Positions 11,676-26,067 of a DNA stretch of 64,000 bases are shown in pieces. The DNA comes from Sycobia sp. Sy_11 (lineage: Eukaryota > Arthropoda > Insecta > Hymenoptera > Epichrysomallidae): positions 4,511,001 through 4,575,000 of the forward strand of contig JACCIC010000014.1 in assembly GCA_018907035.1 (NCBI GenBank). The letters are read 5' to 3'. Every line of letters starts with the position of its first letter. Position 1 is the first letter of the stretch. Under the pieces are notes generated by a model, which saw nothing but the letters and a program-made list of their open reading frames with translations, was not told where the DNA came from and did not search any database. A program made the position numbers and the translations under genes.

Positions 11676-13655
11676 TGGATGCTGGGTATCCCAGACAGGT
11701 GGTCTAGTACATCTTATTATTACAGGCCCATGTTGTATTATAAAAGTTGTCTTGTTGAAATGCGGTTAGATCCGCATTAATTAAAATAATGAGCCAGCCC
11801 AGAAGTAATACCCACACAAACTGTCACTGAACCGCATGAATGCGATGGAATGAAGAGAGCTTGTGTCGTTTTGAATTCCACAAACCTTTAAAACAGAGCA
11901 ACATGACTGTTCCGAATTACAAGAGGCTCAGTCGTTAAAAGAGTTTTTCCATTGCCGTTTCAAAGCTCTGAAGGTTCGCAGAAGACTTTCGCAGTTGAAC
12001 AAACTCGTCAACCATAGTTGGACACCATTATCTATCTTTTTTTAAAGCGGTGTCACAAAGCGAAAATGATATAATAATCGTTACAAATTATTTTTGTATG
12101 GTTGCTTTAAAAAACCGTTAAAAGGAGATGTAGGAATTGGAATATCACATAATTAGTTTTATTTGCATGGTATTATACAAAATGAATAGACAATTTACAA
12201 TGAATTTTGCAATAAATATGAAATTGTGTCAAACGTTATATCTAGCTTCTAAACTTAAGTACAACTACCCTGAGAAGGTATGCTATATATAAACTGTTCT
12301 TTTTAAGGGATAAAAGTAAAATATATAACATCGTCAACAATTGCTCCAATTACAATTTCTTATCAACGTTTATTTAAAAAATTACATTATACCTGACATT
12401 GATACACATATCAAAAATCAGAGAAAACAATGTACTATTGAATATTTCGAGAAAGAGAAAGGGCTTTATCCATAACTGACAAAAGAAACAATGAGCTCTT
12501 CCATTTAGACAAACGTTCATACTGCTTTTAACGCATCCAATCTTCTAACTCGCGTAGAAGAAGAAAGAATTATAGAAGGGGGCGTTGAATTCACTGTACC
12601 ATTACATCTCGGACAAGTGAATAATCGGGAGGTATAATGGACTGGCTCGAGCCGGCCATTATAAAACATTAATAACGGTAATTCGCGCTGTTTTTATGCG
12701 TATCCTTTTGTCACCGTCAAAAAAGTATCAACGCGGAAATCCTTTATCTCGGCGAGGCGCGCGCAATTATAATCCTCCGCGGTAGGGATCAATTTTTTAA
12801 AAGGGCGAAAAAGCGGATGGAGGAGGGACAGGAATCCGTGGAAGGCGAATTCTCGTGGGGAGACGCAAGAGACTAAAGCGGTCGAAGGGATAAAAAGGCC
12901 GCCGAGGTATAGAGGACGCGACGGGGCTTTTACTTTGTAATTACAGCGCCAACCTCGGTGTGTCCCCCGGCCTCATTTTTTCCTTCGCTCGGACGAATTT
13001 ATTATTTATAATTTGTAACAGCAGCCATCGCTGTTGCTCGGATCCCCGAAGTACTTCCAGGGATTGATTTTTAAATCGAAACATCTTTTTTTTTCCTTCT
13101 TTTTTTTTATATCCTCCTAGATCCGGCTCGGATTTATTATATAGCGAGTAATACGCTCCATAAAATCCGTCGGTGACATTAAACTTTTCAATGACAAAGC
13201 ATTTTCTCGCATGATCAAATATTTACAGGAGCACTTACGAGGCAGATGTTTTTACCTTTCCACTTTGTGATCGTATACTAGCGCGGATTTTTAAAAAAAT
13301 AACGTTCATTTTTGTTAGGCATCGCTGAAAAATAATAATTTTTTCATCCTGTATTTTTCAATGTTTGAAATTTCGTAATTGCATATAGAAAAGTTTTGTT
13401 TATATACTCACGGACACTTCTCTTCATTTATAGTTTTTAAAAATATTCCAGAACACTTTTAGTTATAAGATATTTTTTGAATCTTTATTGCTGTACTCTT
13501 ATACGTACAAGGGGAACGAAAAATGCCGGCTTCTAAATTTTTTATGAAATCAATCTGTTTTCATCGAGATTCACGTGTTTCCGCGCATCTTTTTTGAAAG
13601 CTTCCAGAGGTCGGATGAAATTTATTGTCCGCGTTCATGCTGCGTTTGATGTTTC

Positions 13656-13658
<3 letters not shown>

Positions 13659-13717
<59 letters not shown>

Positions 13718-13723
13718 ATATAT
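13659..13723. repeat. (TA)n-(TG)n compound microsatellite
   Basis: TA units run to about 13702, followed by TG units and a short TA end. Confidence 0.95.
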
Positions 13724-14695
13724 TATCCACTTATACGCTTGAATTTTACTTGAGTTATGAGAAACTTCATTGGATTACTTACGGATTTTCTAGAATACCG
13801 TGCGAAAGTTTTACTTTTTTATATAGCAAGTGTTAAAAACTGCCTGATCAAGAATCGTATTTACAATAGTATATAACAGAGTTGTTCTTTACAATCGTTT
13901 GGTATTCTAAAATAAATTGAACTTCCATTATCATGGAATTTATATATCGATTACAACGATACATTTAAATAAAGAAAACAAAAACTTATTGTGAGTGAGA
14001 AACAGTACAATATACTTTTTCATCTTTTTAACAATGTGCTCTAATACTTGTTTTCGAAACTTTTTTTAACATTATTATTATTCTTATTATTTAGATACTC
14101 TTTAATACATTTGATATAATTGTAATAAAATCATTTTCCAATACAATTTTACGTACATTTCAAAAATTGTTAACTATACAATGGAAATGAAGCCAAAAAT
14201 ATAAATTGACAACTAAACCAAGAAGGAAAAAATAATTAGATTATAACCTTCATTTGATTTAATAAGAATACATTTACTGAGTTTATTATTATTATTTTCT
14301 GTAGATCATATTTACATTTTTTATTCTTTCCATAAAAATATAAATCAAAAAAATTTATTAAGTGGTATTTATGTAAAACAGGAATGAAAATTTTTTCCTT
14401 TTGATAAAGTATTTGTAATAGTGAACATTTAAAATAACATAATTTTCAAGTAGCTCCCTTCAGTTTGTTCATTCATTGGTGTTATAGCCACAGACCGAAC
14501 GCATACAACTGTAATGACTTTTTCATAACCTGGCGTAATCAAGCGCTCGAACAAAAGTTTTTAACACAAAACATGTTTTTTATTTTCAGAAAAAAAACTA
14601 CTATCACAATTGAAGATCAGTTATAACAAATAAACGACTCTTGTTAAAAATCATTGAACAATTCTTATTATGCCGCAACAGAACTTTTGGGAAGG

Positions 14696-14735
<40 letters not shown>

Positions 14736-14754
14736 GAGAATGAGTGAGAGAGGT
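14696..14754. repeat. Imperfect (GA)n microsatellite
   Basis: A GA run with TA, GT and AT interruptions, in AT-rich DNA. Confidence 0.9.
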
Positions 14755-15002
14755 AATATCGACAGCACGTGCCGTTGAAGTTAATCACGTAGAATCGATA
14801 AAACAAAGTTGAAAGACTTTTAAATTAGGTTAAAATGGTTAACATACGCGATTAACGACTTTAATGCCAGACTAAATTTAAATAGGTTCTTAATGCTGTA
14901 TTTCCTCGAAAAAGTTTTTGTTCTTAATCTATTCAAGGACCCGAGGTTCAATGATGTCGAGTCCAAAGGAGCTCTATTTATACTTATAATGATATAAAAC
15001 AT

Positions 15003-15005
<3 letters not shown>

Positions 15006-15047
<42 letters not shown>
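15006..15047. repeat. (TA)n microsatellite
   Basis: A 42-base pure run, just before a GC-rich island. Confidence 0.95.
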
Positions 15048-15051
<4 letters not shown>

Positions 15052-15119
15052 TTTTTATTGATAGATTAAGGAAACTTTGTAAAGACATGACTAGTTCTTC
15101 AATTGTACTTATTTCTGCA

Positions 15120-16320
15120 CAATTGTTAAATGTCTCGCCGCGCGTAACGCGAGCTCGCTCATTTCCTTCGGTCCGATCCTCATACGAAGCTCGAGGGGCT
15201 ACGTTTTCCCCGATTCTATCCCCTTTCGACGAAAAAGTCTAGCCCGCCCCCGCGATTCGCGTATGCACAACACGCGCGCAGTTCGGCGCAGGCCTCGCTC
15301 CCCTCTCTACCCTTTCCTTGCCATTAAGCGTTCCCGTTTCCACCCAAACCACCGCCTCCCCCCCCCCTTGGGCCCGTAATAAATTCTTTAGGCGCGGGCA
15401 CAAAAGATAAACCGCGAACCGAGCAATACACTGACGTGGTCTGAGGGGCGGGGGAGTGGGGAGGGGGGAGGAGAAAGCACCGAGTCGTGCATAATAACAA
15501 GATCCTCGAGCACGGGCAGCGGCAGGACGAGGCGCCTCCCTCCCGCCTCCCGCCGTCTTCCACCGGGATTGTTGCCAAGTTATACTGGACGACGGTTGGC
15601 GGGGCGTCGAGGGGGCACGAGGGGGGGGGCGAATTTCGCACGCTCGCATCGCGCTAAATCGCATTGGGCCGGGTGGCGAGGACGAGGGGGGGGGGCGAAA
15701 GTTATAGCCGAACTATGCACAGCAGCCGTAGCAGCGGCACAGGCTACGGCGGCAGCGGGCACCGGCGCGATCAAAGGCTCTCTTCTCCCGTCCCTGCATC
15801 AGAGAGCGCCGGGATACCGCTCGTCCATCCGCGGCGCGTTTTTGCCCCGATCCAACGCCCCACTCTTCTCTCTCTCTCTCTCTCTCTCTCTCGCTCTTGG
15901 TCGGATTGCGAAAGGAGCTCAAGGGTACATGGTGAGCATTAGAGAGAGAGAGAGAGAGAGTGAGTGAGGGGGAAGGGCAGTTCTGTTTATCGGCGGTTAC
16001 CGGAATTACCGCCGATGAGTAGCGGCCGGCGTGGTCGGAGCCGACCCGATTGCCCGGATGCGCTCCGGGAGCCGCACGCCCCCCTTCGCCCCGCTTTCCC
16101 AACCCCTAGCAACGCAATCACGCGGAGGTTTTCGTTCCGTTTTGCTGTTTGCGCACGGAGGTTAGTTACGAAAGTACCTCTTCTTCTTCTTCTTCCTCCT
16201 CATTCTCTTCCACCACCTCTCGCACTGCTGCCTAGTAGACGCAGGCTAGTCACACGCGCTCTCGCCCCCCCCCCCCCGAGGTCTGGGGATCTTTCTGGTA
16301 AAGGGAAATAACAGTTGGGT
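15120..16320. other. GC-rich CpG island
   Basis: C/G homopolymers, GC-rich trinucleotides and facing TC and GA tracts (15870-15892, 15940-15962) dominate. Several open frames overlap on both strands with biased Pro/Arg/Ala content, the signature of GC-rich non-coding sequence. Confidence 0.45.
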
Positions 16321-16371
16321 AGGGGGAGGGGGTTGTTTAGTTCACAGCGCTGGCGCATATCAGAAAAGATT

Positions 16372-16420
<49 letters not shown>

Positions 16421-16425
16421 ATATA
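16372..16425. repeat. (TA)n microsatellite
   Basis: TA run with one phase break (TT). Confidence 0.95.
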
Positions 16426-16491
16426 ATTTAGCAAGAGTTGTGTGGATGTATCTGTGTGCGCCCGTTCGTCGGTTTCAACAGTTTCTAGTAC

Positions 16492-16495
<4 letters not shown>

Positions 16496-16552
<57 letters not shown>
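16496..16552. repeat. (TA)n microsatellite
   Basis: A 57-base pure run only 70 bases after the previous TA tract. Confidence 0.95.
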
Positions 16553-16553
<1 letters not shown>

Positions 16554-16559
16554 TAAAGT

Positions 16560-18176
16560 GGTAATTAAAGGTTGCTCGTGCGGGAGGACCGGCTATATAT
16601 AATTTATTCTCTCGTCAAAATTAATGAATTGAATAAGGGAAGATGAGGAGGATTTAGTGGAGACAGCGACAGTAAAATCAGAGGAGCGTTTAACTCGGTT
16701 TTACAGTAAGTTGTACTGATACGGCATTACTATCGTTCATTTAGCTTAAAAAAAGGTTGAAAAGCGAATACTTGTAAGTAGATAATCTCTTTGCAGATTT
16801 TCGACTTTCGTTCTTTTATTTTTACGCTAATAAAACAAATAAATCGGCTAAGTTTTGCAGGAAAATTTACTTCGTAAGAATATTAAGCTGTAAAATAAAT
16901 AACAATCGTTTTACGTTACATGCACCGCAATAAAATATTCCATTGATAATTCATTTCATTTGTCGAATAAATTTCAGAATACAATAATGAAATGAATTGA
17001 TTGAAAAGAAGGATTTTGGGAAGAATTTTAGATTTTAATTAACATTTACACGCATAAAATGAGCAAGCTATCTAATCAATAATTATTACATTACTTGATA
17101 ACAAAGATATTTTAATAATATTTTTAAAATATTTTAAAAAATGAGAAGAGTTGATGAACAAGAGTATGATTTTAAAAAAGATTTAAAATCACCAAATCAC
17201 GAATAATAATCTAACAATTATCATATTTGATAATTGCGCTTTGAAAAGAGCCATGCCGAATATAATTAGTAATTCAGAATTTAATATATTTGGTAGATAG
17301 TAGCGTTCACTCGCCAATGCAAAAACTTTACGATATCGAAGTTCTTAACTGACTTTTTAAATATGCCATAAAAATCTGAAAAGACGCATTAAGAGAAAAA
17401 AAAGTTCATCATCAACAGCAGAAAGAAGTTTCATTATAAGAATAAAAAGTGAATCGTCAGTTCCTGATATTAAGTAATAAATTTCAATATTATTGCCGAA
17501 GCCATAAAAATTTTACTTCGCTGGAATGCTATATAGAATCGGTAATTATAGAAATATCAGATAACGATAATTGTTACGTCAGTTAATGATGCAATGATCA
17601 ATTGATAGTAGGTCTAATAAAGACTGTAGATGTTTTATTTGAAGACTAACGATGGTAATTTTGACGATAATTTGAAAAATATACGTTCAGTTTCAATCCT
17701 AATAACTAAACTCGTTAATCTTAGGAAAATAGTCTTTCAAAAATTAATTCTCCCTTAAAACTGAAATTACTTAATGGTTTGGCTTCGGATTGTATTTAAT
17801 ATTTCTCGTACATTAAAATCATGATATAGGCATAGCCGGTATTTTTTGAGAAAAAAAAAAGAACTTGACAAATGTCGCTCCATTCGTCAAGATTCGGCTT
17901 CATTCTATACTAGGCTGCCGGAATATCCGAGTCTTAACGAAAAGGATCGTTAAAATCGAGGCATTTCACAGAAATCGTAAAACAATAAAATTGATAAAGA
18001 TGTAAAACGTTTTATTACTTTCTAAATTTAATTATTTCTCGCGAACGCACTTGGAATATATGGAAATAAAATTGTTGCCGGAGTGAGAATAACCAGTTAT
18101 AACTCTTTTAACAATCACTTAATACAATATAGAAAGTCAATTTTATGTACCATCTATATATATATCTATATATATT

Positions 18177-18219
<43 letters not shown>

Positions 18220-18223
18220 CTAC

Positions 18224-18261
<38 letters not shown>

Positions 18262-20330
18262 CTATGCGCGCGCGTGTGTGTGGTTATTTTAACTATTATT
18301 TACTTAAAAACTCGGAAAGTATAGACTGATTTTATTTTAATAAATGTTTTGCAGATTCAGACGTAATTTGGGTTTGACTAGAATTCTACTGCTGAATTTA
18401 TATTGAAATGAGATTAATATTTAGCCCCAGCGAGAAGCTTCTTATTCATACTTTTCAAGATGGCTCAACAGATAGTTTAATTATAATTGGCCTCTTGTTC
18501 ATTAGATGATTAATACGACAAATAAATAAAGTATAATGATGACTAAATATAAAACTAAAATTATATAGAAATCATTTCTGTACGTTCTTGCATTTGTAAA
18601 TATACTATTTCATTTCATTATTGCGCGATTCATATCTAATTCAGATTTATTAGTCAAAAAAAAAAAAAACAATTACTTCAATAGAGACTTTTTATACAGT
18701 AATATTACAGATCGTTAGGTAGTCCAGTATACATTTGCATGCTTCCACATTTGGTTCGGCTAAGTTAGAAATGATATTCAAATGTAGTTATAGCTTCAAT
18801 TTAAACAAATTTTGGTAACTGCTATGCGCTCTTATTTTCAAAAAAAAAAATTCATTTATAGTATTTTCATTTGGTTTGCAGTTATAATTTCAATCGTTTA
18901 TAATTCCCATTCTAGCCAACGAATATACCAAGTTATAGCGATCGGATCTTTCACTGCCGAGGCTATTTTCTATTATATAATTGACTGTGTTGTCAGGCTT
19001 TGATTTTTTTTTTTTTTTTTTTTTGGAAGAGATTATTTAAATTTGCAAAAGGCAGGTTTAAATTATAGCCCACGCTTTTATTTATGGCTTCTTTAGCCGG
19101 GGGCTACGCGATTGTATTTTCAGAAATATCATTGCGCGGAGGGACGATCAAATAAAATTTAACGCTGACTTCTTCGAGCTTTTTAGTTTCGGATTCGATA
19201 TATTTTTCTTTTATACGTAGCATGTTTTATTTGCTTGCAAACGTCATCGGAAAACATCATGATATTTTTACTATTATTCTTTAGAGCTATGCTCATATGT
19301 CATTCAGAATTGCGATACGTTCGACCGAGTAAACCGACATGTTATAATTTGATGTTCATTTTACCTTTACATTTGAGGGGGGGGGGGTGGCAGTAACGAC
19401 GCCGATTCCAGTGAATGAGTGTTTGTATTTCGGCTACCATTCGCGAAGATTTCATGAGCATTGCACGAATTTATTAGATCCCTTATATTTTTCTATTCGG
19501 ATCTTTGTTGGATTTTCATCGCTCGCCGAATTCCACGTTTATCGAGATCGAGGCCGATACAATTTTATAGTTATGGTTAGATACAGCCTTGGAAAAGGCT
19601 CGAAGAGGGTTTAGAACATCCAGTGTACAATTTACCAATGGACGGTAGCGTTTATTTCGCGATTTCCTGTGAAATTCCGAGCAGTATTTTTCATGGCTTA
19701 TTGACAAAACAGACCTTTACTGCTGAATATTGTACATAAATAAAATGTACAAATGTATCTTGCGCGATCGCAGATAATCGATAAGCTCGGCCTAGATTCC
19801 CCTAGTTGATCATCGAGAGGTGTAGTTTTAGAGAATCCCAGTGCCATTCGTATTTCATTATTAATGTTTTCATTCGAAAATATTTCAAAAATTTTTTAAG
19901 TTCTAAATTTATCATCTCCTAGCATTTTTTAAGTCCATTGTCTCTGATAAATATACGTATAACTCTTTATAACCGCACGAATTGAAATATAATTACAATA
20001 AAATGAAACTTTGCTAAGGAGTTTAATTACTAAATATAGTATGGAAAGTAACATATACGTGAATATATGAAATCAATAACAAATGTAAATAATAATAATA
20101 GAAATTATAATATTAAATTATTAATTAAATTTAACTATTAGAGAATATACTTATGTAAATTATGTAATATAAACAAATAACCTAATAATAATAATAATTA
20201 TAAATAAATAACAAATACATAAGAGCATTAAGACGTACAAATATTTTTTCGCTCTCAAATTGTAGCTTTAACAAATGATCGTTGTACATCCTTTGTGTGC
20301 ACTATCGAGCGACTTTAATTTTCATCAGTT
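16560..20330. other. AT-rich non-coding tract
   Basis: No credible exon. It contains a compound TA/TG/CG tract at 18154-18282, a poly-T run at 19004-19024 and AAT-rich sequence near 20.09-20.2 kb. Confidence 0.55.
18154..18282. repeat. Compound (TA)n-(TG)n-(CG)n microsatellite
   Basis: About 130 bases of interrupted TA units pass to TG, a short GCGCGCG and TG again, the same order as at 7714-7792. Confidence 0.9.
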
Positions 20331-20923
20331 CCACAAATAAAACGAAAGCACTTTATCCGGGACAGCGATGGCACAACGCACTGAGCACAGCGGCGTGCCG
20401 AACGCATCTTACGCCAAGCCTCTGCCTCATAATCACGAGGGGCTCTTAAAAGCTCTTAATTAAATTGATTCGATTTGCCGTAAAGCCTCGTCAACGGCGA
20501 GCTGCCGATTCCGCGAACGCTATACTTACTCAATTCGAGCGGTCGCGCGCTGTTGCTGCTCCCAAGTCCTGTAAAGCCGAGCCCTGGAAACGGTAATGCC
20601 GGGCGGGAAGTACTAATGAAACAAGCTGCGGAAACTCGCTCTTCGCTGAATGGGGCCCTGCCGCCACCGAATGTGGGCGGAGGGGGGGGGGGATAGGATC
20701 GCCTAAAAACGGATAACACATCTATTCGCCTCGCCTGCACTCCTGCCCCTGTTTTGGCAAAGCAAAATAAAAGAAAAGGCGAGCGGGAAAAACGACAAAT
20801 ATAAATAAAGAGAGACAGAAGAAAAGGAACGCGGAGCCGAACCCAGGAAAATGCTGCTCGACGCGCGTTCGCTCGGTGATTCTAAACATTTCGCTCTCTC
20901 TCCCTCTCCTCTCTTTCTCTTTC

Positions 20924-20978
<55 letters not shown>

Positions 20979-21900
20979 ACCCACTCACTCTATTTCAGCA
21001 CTTTCTCTCATGCGAGAGAGGATCTACCGTACGTTGCACTTTGGAAAAGAGCGCGAAAGTACTTGGGTGTGTTGGGAGGGAGGGGGGGTCGGGCAGCGTT
21101 TCGTTCCGCGCGCGCCGAGAGAGGGCCTTTTAAGCCGTCAATTAATTCAACAATCCCGCAAACGTTTCGCTCTACGCCCGAACGCGCTCCGCCCGCCTGG
21201 CTCGGCGCGCAAATAAACAAAAACAAACACGAGAAGGAGAGATAAAGAGATCGCGAGGGAGAGCGGAAGGGCCAGAGCGGGATGAATCCTGAAAAAAAAA
21301 AACACACAACGACCCCGGAAAACCCTTGACCGCGGGACGAATAGCTCGGTGGAGGATTTCGCGGGGGGGTGGGGTGGATTGGGGCCCTATCCAACCGCCC
21401 TCACTCGGGTATCGCGCCGCGGTCTTGGATAAATCCATTAATCCTCGGCAGCGCGGCGGCTCATCCAGCTCGTCCCCTCCCCCCGGACTGCTAGCTTTAC
21501 CCGGTGCAACTTCGACTACGAGCGATCGATGGGGGGAGGGGGGAAGGGGCGCAGAGCGTGGCGCGCGCTCTGTGTCTGTAACGAGGTGTGCCGTTGCTGC
21601 TCCTCCATGCGCTCGGGGTAAGCTGGTGTCTGGGAAGGAGGTCCGGGAGTCGGAGTGGCCCTTCTTACGTAGGACGGATTCTCGGCCACCGATGGATGTA
21701 GGGCGAAGCTAAACGGGCTGCCGGCAGAAAGGGACGGAGGGCGATCGGAGAAGCTCCAAGAGCGCGAGACAACTTCGAGATCTCGGATGGCCTTTTTTGT
21801 TCGTCTTTAAGTTCGCGCAAACGAAGCGAAGAGTAAGGCGGTGGGACTGTATGGTTGATAGCGGCGCTCATTGCGAACGATGGTTCAGGAGATTTTATTT
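20330..21900. other. GC-rich CpG island
   Basis: Dense CpG, G/C homopolymers and a long CT tract. Open frames on both strands are compositional. No splice-bounded coding exon was recognised. Confidence 0.45.
20925..20974. repeat. (TC)n microsatellite
   Basis: A 50-base pure TC run in the island centre. Confidence 0.95.
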
Positions 21901-23312
21901 TATTCGATCCGATATCAATTGATTTCACTGCCGACATATATCCATTCTAGTGTTCATAGAATAAAATAATTTAACAAAAGAATAAATAAATAAAAAATTT
22001 ACAAATATATAAGCCATGAGATGTACTTAAATTATTTAAATAGAAGCATTTGTTTAAAATTATAAAAGGAAAACTATCATCGAAGATTATAATATAATAT
22101 GAATATATAATTTAAGCACAACCTTTTCCAAGGATCTTAAATATTACAGATAATCCTTTGTAGTGAACATTAAATATTCGGATTAGAGGAGCTTGTAACA
22201 ATAAGGACGTTCTTTACAACAATAACGAGCTAAGGGTTAAACGCCATTGCATTGATTTATAATTCAAGTAAATCTAGAAGGAAGAGTTTAAAGTAGGACT
22301 TAAAGTTGAAATTACTATTTTACAACTGATAATTCCTAAAAATTTAGACTTAAAATAAATCATGTTTGAAACTTAACCATTTACAAATACACAAATGTTT
22401 TAAAATTTTTATCTAAAATCGACGATGTCAAAATTTTATAGGGAGAGTAATAGAGAAAAGAGGAAGAGGATATTTATTTAGCGTTGAAATATTAAAGACT
22501 TATTTATTGAAAAAACAAAGAGGCACTTTTACCATCGATGATTACTTCGGTTTCAAATAAGAATTATAAACAAAGAACACAGTTTTATGATAAACCAATT
22601 ATTTGATTTCGATTTATTTGAGGATTAAACAAGATACTTTAGTTTTTTCAAAGAATTCAATAAATTAATATAAACGCTACTATCTACCCATAATTCAGAA
22701 AAAAACTTTTCTTCCAAAGGTAAGATTTGAATTTTCAATATTTGGTGTAAATACTCTGATACGAATCAAATATTTAATTGAAGCATATATAAGATTTCTG
22801 AGAATTTGACACCATATGTAACTAGAGAGAGTTTTCATCGATAAAGCATCATACGTACCTTTCGTTGAAAATTCAAAGATATAATTGGAACGATCACTGC
22901 TTGGAGCTTGAAATAGAAAATCTCACCAGCTCTTCGCATTTGCGACACACTTGATCGAAATATCGTTAATGCAATATTTGAGTACGTTAAATGTATATCG
23001 CCAAATTGATTTGTTATTTTTCTGTCACCTCGTCCCGGCATAAAAGTAACTGGTCCAGTGAATTTCTCAAACATTACGAAATATAAATATGAAAGAAAGT
23101 GTAAAGGATTTCGAAGAAAAATTGTATTCAATTTATACGAACATCATTCGTAATATCTACGAAAAAAAAATTCTGAAAAGCTAAAGTGTTTTGCGTAAGG
23201 TTTACGAGCGAGTTCAACATGAAAAAGTTAATGGAAAAATGAGACAAAATGTACATTGGAGAATCTGCGTCTACACATTGAACACCATATATATTATAAT
23301 AATGATTATAGT

Positions 23313-23355
23313 ATTATTATAGTAACAACTTAATTATTATAGTAACAATTGTATT
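23313..23355. repeat. Short direct duplication
   Basis: ATTATTATAGTAACAA occurs twice in tandem, about 20 bases apart. Confidence 0.7.
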
Positions 23356-26016
23356 AAATGGTAGCGTCACTATTTGAAAAGTTGAAATTTTTTTTTTAAC
23401 TGAATGATACTCGATAGCGTGAAGAATGTCGAAAAAGATTTTAAAGGGCTAAAGCGATTCGAGCAGAATCGATTTCTCTGTGAGGCAACAGTGTTTTTGG
23501 CTCACGAAGCTTTAACTTGTTAACACGTTTTTTTTACATTACCAGACCACTATCTTTTACAGATTTCCATCGATATTCTTGACATATTGCTTCTTATTGT
23601 GATTACATAGTTTATTTTGCAAACAAGTTTATTATATATAATGTAGAATGTCCCATTTACGAATACGTTTCATCGGCTGTCGAGTAAAAATCCGAAAAAT
23701 ATTATCCGAAGCCATGATCTTGTCTATCTGACTCTTCTGTGTGTACAGACTATCTCAATCCATTTTTCGAAATCGAGTATATTTATAAGTTAATCGCTTA
23801 ATCGCAGGTAATTTTTCCTTACGCGTTATTTCGCACTTCTCGATCTTGTACATCAAAATTCTGCCCTGCATCTGTATAACCTTAGGCTTGTGCGAGGTTT
23901 CTTTTTTTTTTTTTTTAAATCGGTTATTAAATTGACAGTTTTTTGAATTATAATCGCCTTAATTGTCACCGCGCGTAATGAGTTGATTTTTCGATAAATC
24001 GCGCGATACGATACGAGAAGTACGTAATTCGCGAATTACGAACGGGCGCGTATCTGTGCATGCGCTCGTGTACGGGGCGAAAGGCCGAAACACTGGATGA
24101 CGAGCAGAAGGGATGGCCCGTCGACGATCAACGATGGTGATAGCGAATTTTATATACACGCATAATTCGCTAGTTAATTTTGTAAAACCGCTCGTGGTCC
24201 TGAAAGCGTTTGTGTGTGTTTTGGGGGGGGAGGGTTTAGGCGATACAATGATTTTAATTTTTATTAATGTTATTTTGTTTCTTCATAGTGTTTTTAATTA
24301 GTTAGGCAATAAATAGGGATTTTTTTGTGTGTCGTAACGTACTTTCCCGTTCCCTTCCCTTATCCTTCGTCTTAATTTTTTTTTGTTATTTAATCGTTGG
24401 TCTATAAACCCAATTATCGGTGTGAATCAGTGACTTTGTATTATTACTTTAGTGAAGCGTATAATTTAATAATTTAGAATAAAATATAATTAATATAGAT
24501 CATTCGTAATTTAGGCTATTTGTCAGCTAAGGCGACACTGAACCCCATACGTCAAAATAAGTAATGTTATACGTATCAAGTTGATACAATTGTCCAGGTT
24601 ATGCTATATGCAAAAATATATTTTTTTTTTTTATTGAAACCAGAAAACAGAAAACAAGGAAAATCAAAATCTCGTAGATTACGTTAAAATTATTATTATT
24701 TTAGCTTATCCATTTAAATTTTCGAAAAACAAAATTAAATATATAGTTTTACTTTTAGAAACAGAACTAAAAAAATCTAGACTTTGGTTTAGTTATGTGA
24801 AGTTTTAATCGTTTTATAAGTCTTGAATTAAAAAAAAATATTTTTATGGAGTCAGAAATAACATGATCAATTCATTGACACTCGATTGGAATTGGAATCA
24901 ATATTCATAAAATATCATAATAGTTTTTCACATAGACGAAATGATTCGTCAAATTTATTTTAGGTGATCGACACGATAAGCCTCAATTATAATCACATGT
25001 TTGCAAGAATCACAGGGCAAACTAAAATAGACCGCATTTAATTCGAGATGTTTACTTCATTTTATTAAAATTGTAACTTTATGATTATTATTTATTCATA
25101 AATAGATTTACATCAAAGTAATCTTAAAGACACTAAATTAACGTTCCTTTCCATTATAAATATTTTTTAATTATTTAATGTTTTCGACTTATTCTTTAAT
25201 AATTTATAATTACTTTATACATATGCCATATTATATTATTATATTAAATCATTATTATTTTAAACAGTTAATAATAATTGTTCAAGTAATAATTTTTATC
25301 GTCGAACTTTTCGTATCTAGCTAGGAGAAGTATTAAACGCTGCTGAGCTTGCGGAAAATAGATGATTACCGTACGCGCGAAAAACATGCCGCACGACTAG
25401 CAGTGACTAGCAATTTGTACTGCATGCTGTTATAATGGGCCATTATGTCTCATTTCTTACGGATCTGAAACGGGCGAGCGCAACGTTATTCCCCTGTTAT
25501 CCCTCGCTATTATTTTAGTCGCCCAGGTATCTCTTAACTTTTAAAGCAAGTTAAGAAATACATCGTAATTTTCGCATTTCTCTATCTGTGAATTTATCAT
25601 TGCCCGATAGTGCATATCGTAAAATAGCTAAATGCTGAACCGTACAATGAGAAATTGCATTAAATATGGAAGAAATTTCTTGCACAATGTTCAAAATCGA
25701 TTGCTGCCTCGGTGACATGTGACTACCCAGCCTCAGATGAGCTATTGAATGTCGATGGCGGAATAAGATTTTCGCGACATTGCCCCGAACAGCGAATACT
25801 ATTTAATCATATTAAGCAACCTAAACACCATCTTATAACCACCTTTATCATTTTTTTAAATAATTTTTTTTCCAATTAATTGACTAGTTTTAGCTGTAGC
25901 GTTCATGAACGAAATACCCTCATTATTTTAGCGCATAGTGTAAGATAAGGAATAGATATTGATGTAAGGAGTATTATATAGCATATAGATAGATATGGAT
26001 GGCAAAGAGAGGCGAA

Positions 26017-26018
<2 letters not shown>

Positions 26019-26065
<47 letters not shown>
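26019..26065. repeat. (GA)n microsatellite
   Basis: A 47-base pure run next to a short GC-rich patch. Confidence 0.95.

Positions 26066-26067
<2 letters not shown>

Larger units (their letters stand above)
8210..15120. other. Long AT-rich non-coding tract
   Basis: Apart from TA and GA microsatellites, a GC-richer patch near 12.55-13.1 kb and the uncertain frames at 11.3-11.7 kb, no gene is visible. Stops are dense in all frames. Confidence 0.55.

Noticed and set aside
12036..12114. Inverted TTTTTTAAAGC/GCTTTAAAAAA pair
   Set aside because: Arms of about 11 bases of simple A/T composition are expected by chance in this AT-rich sequence.
22835..23131. 98-codon reverse-strand open frame
   Set aside because: No recognisable domain; length is within chance expectation for a 64-kb window.
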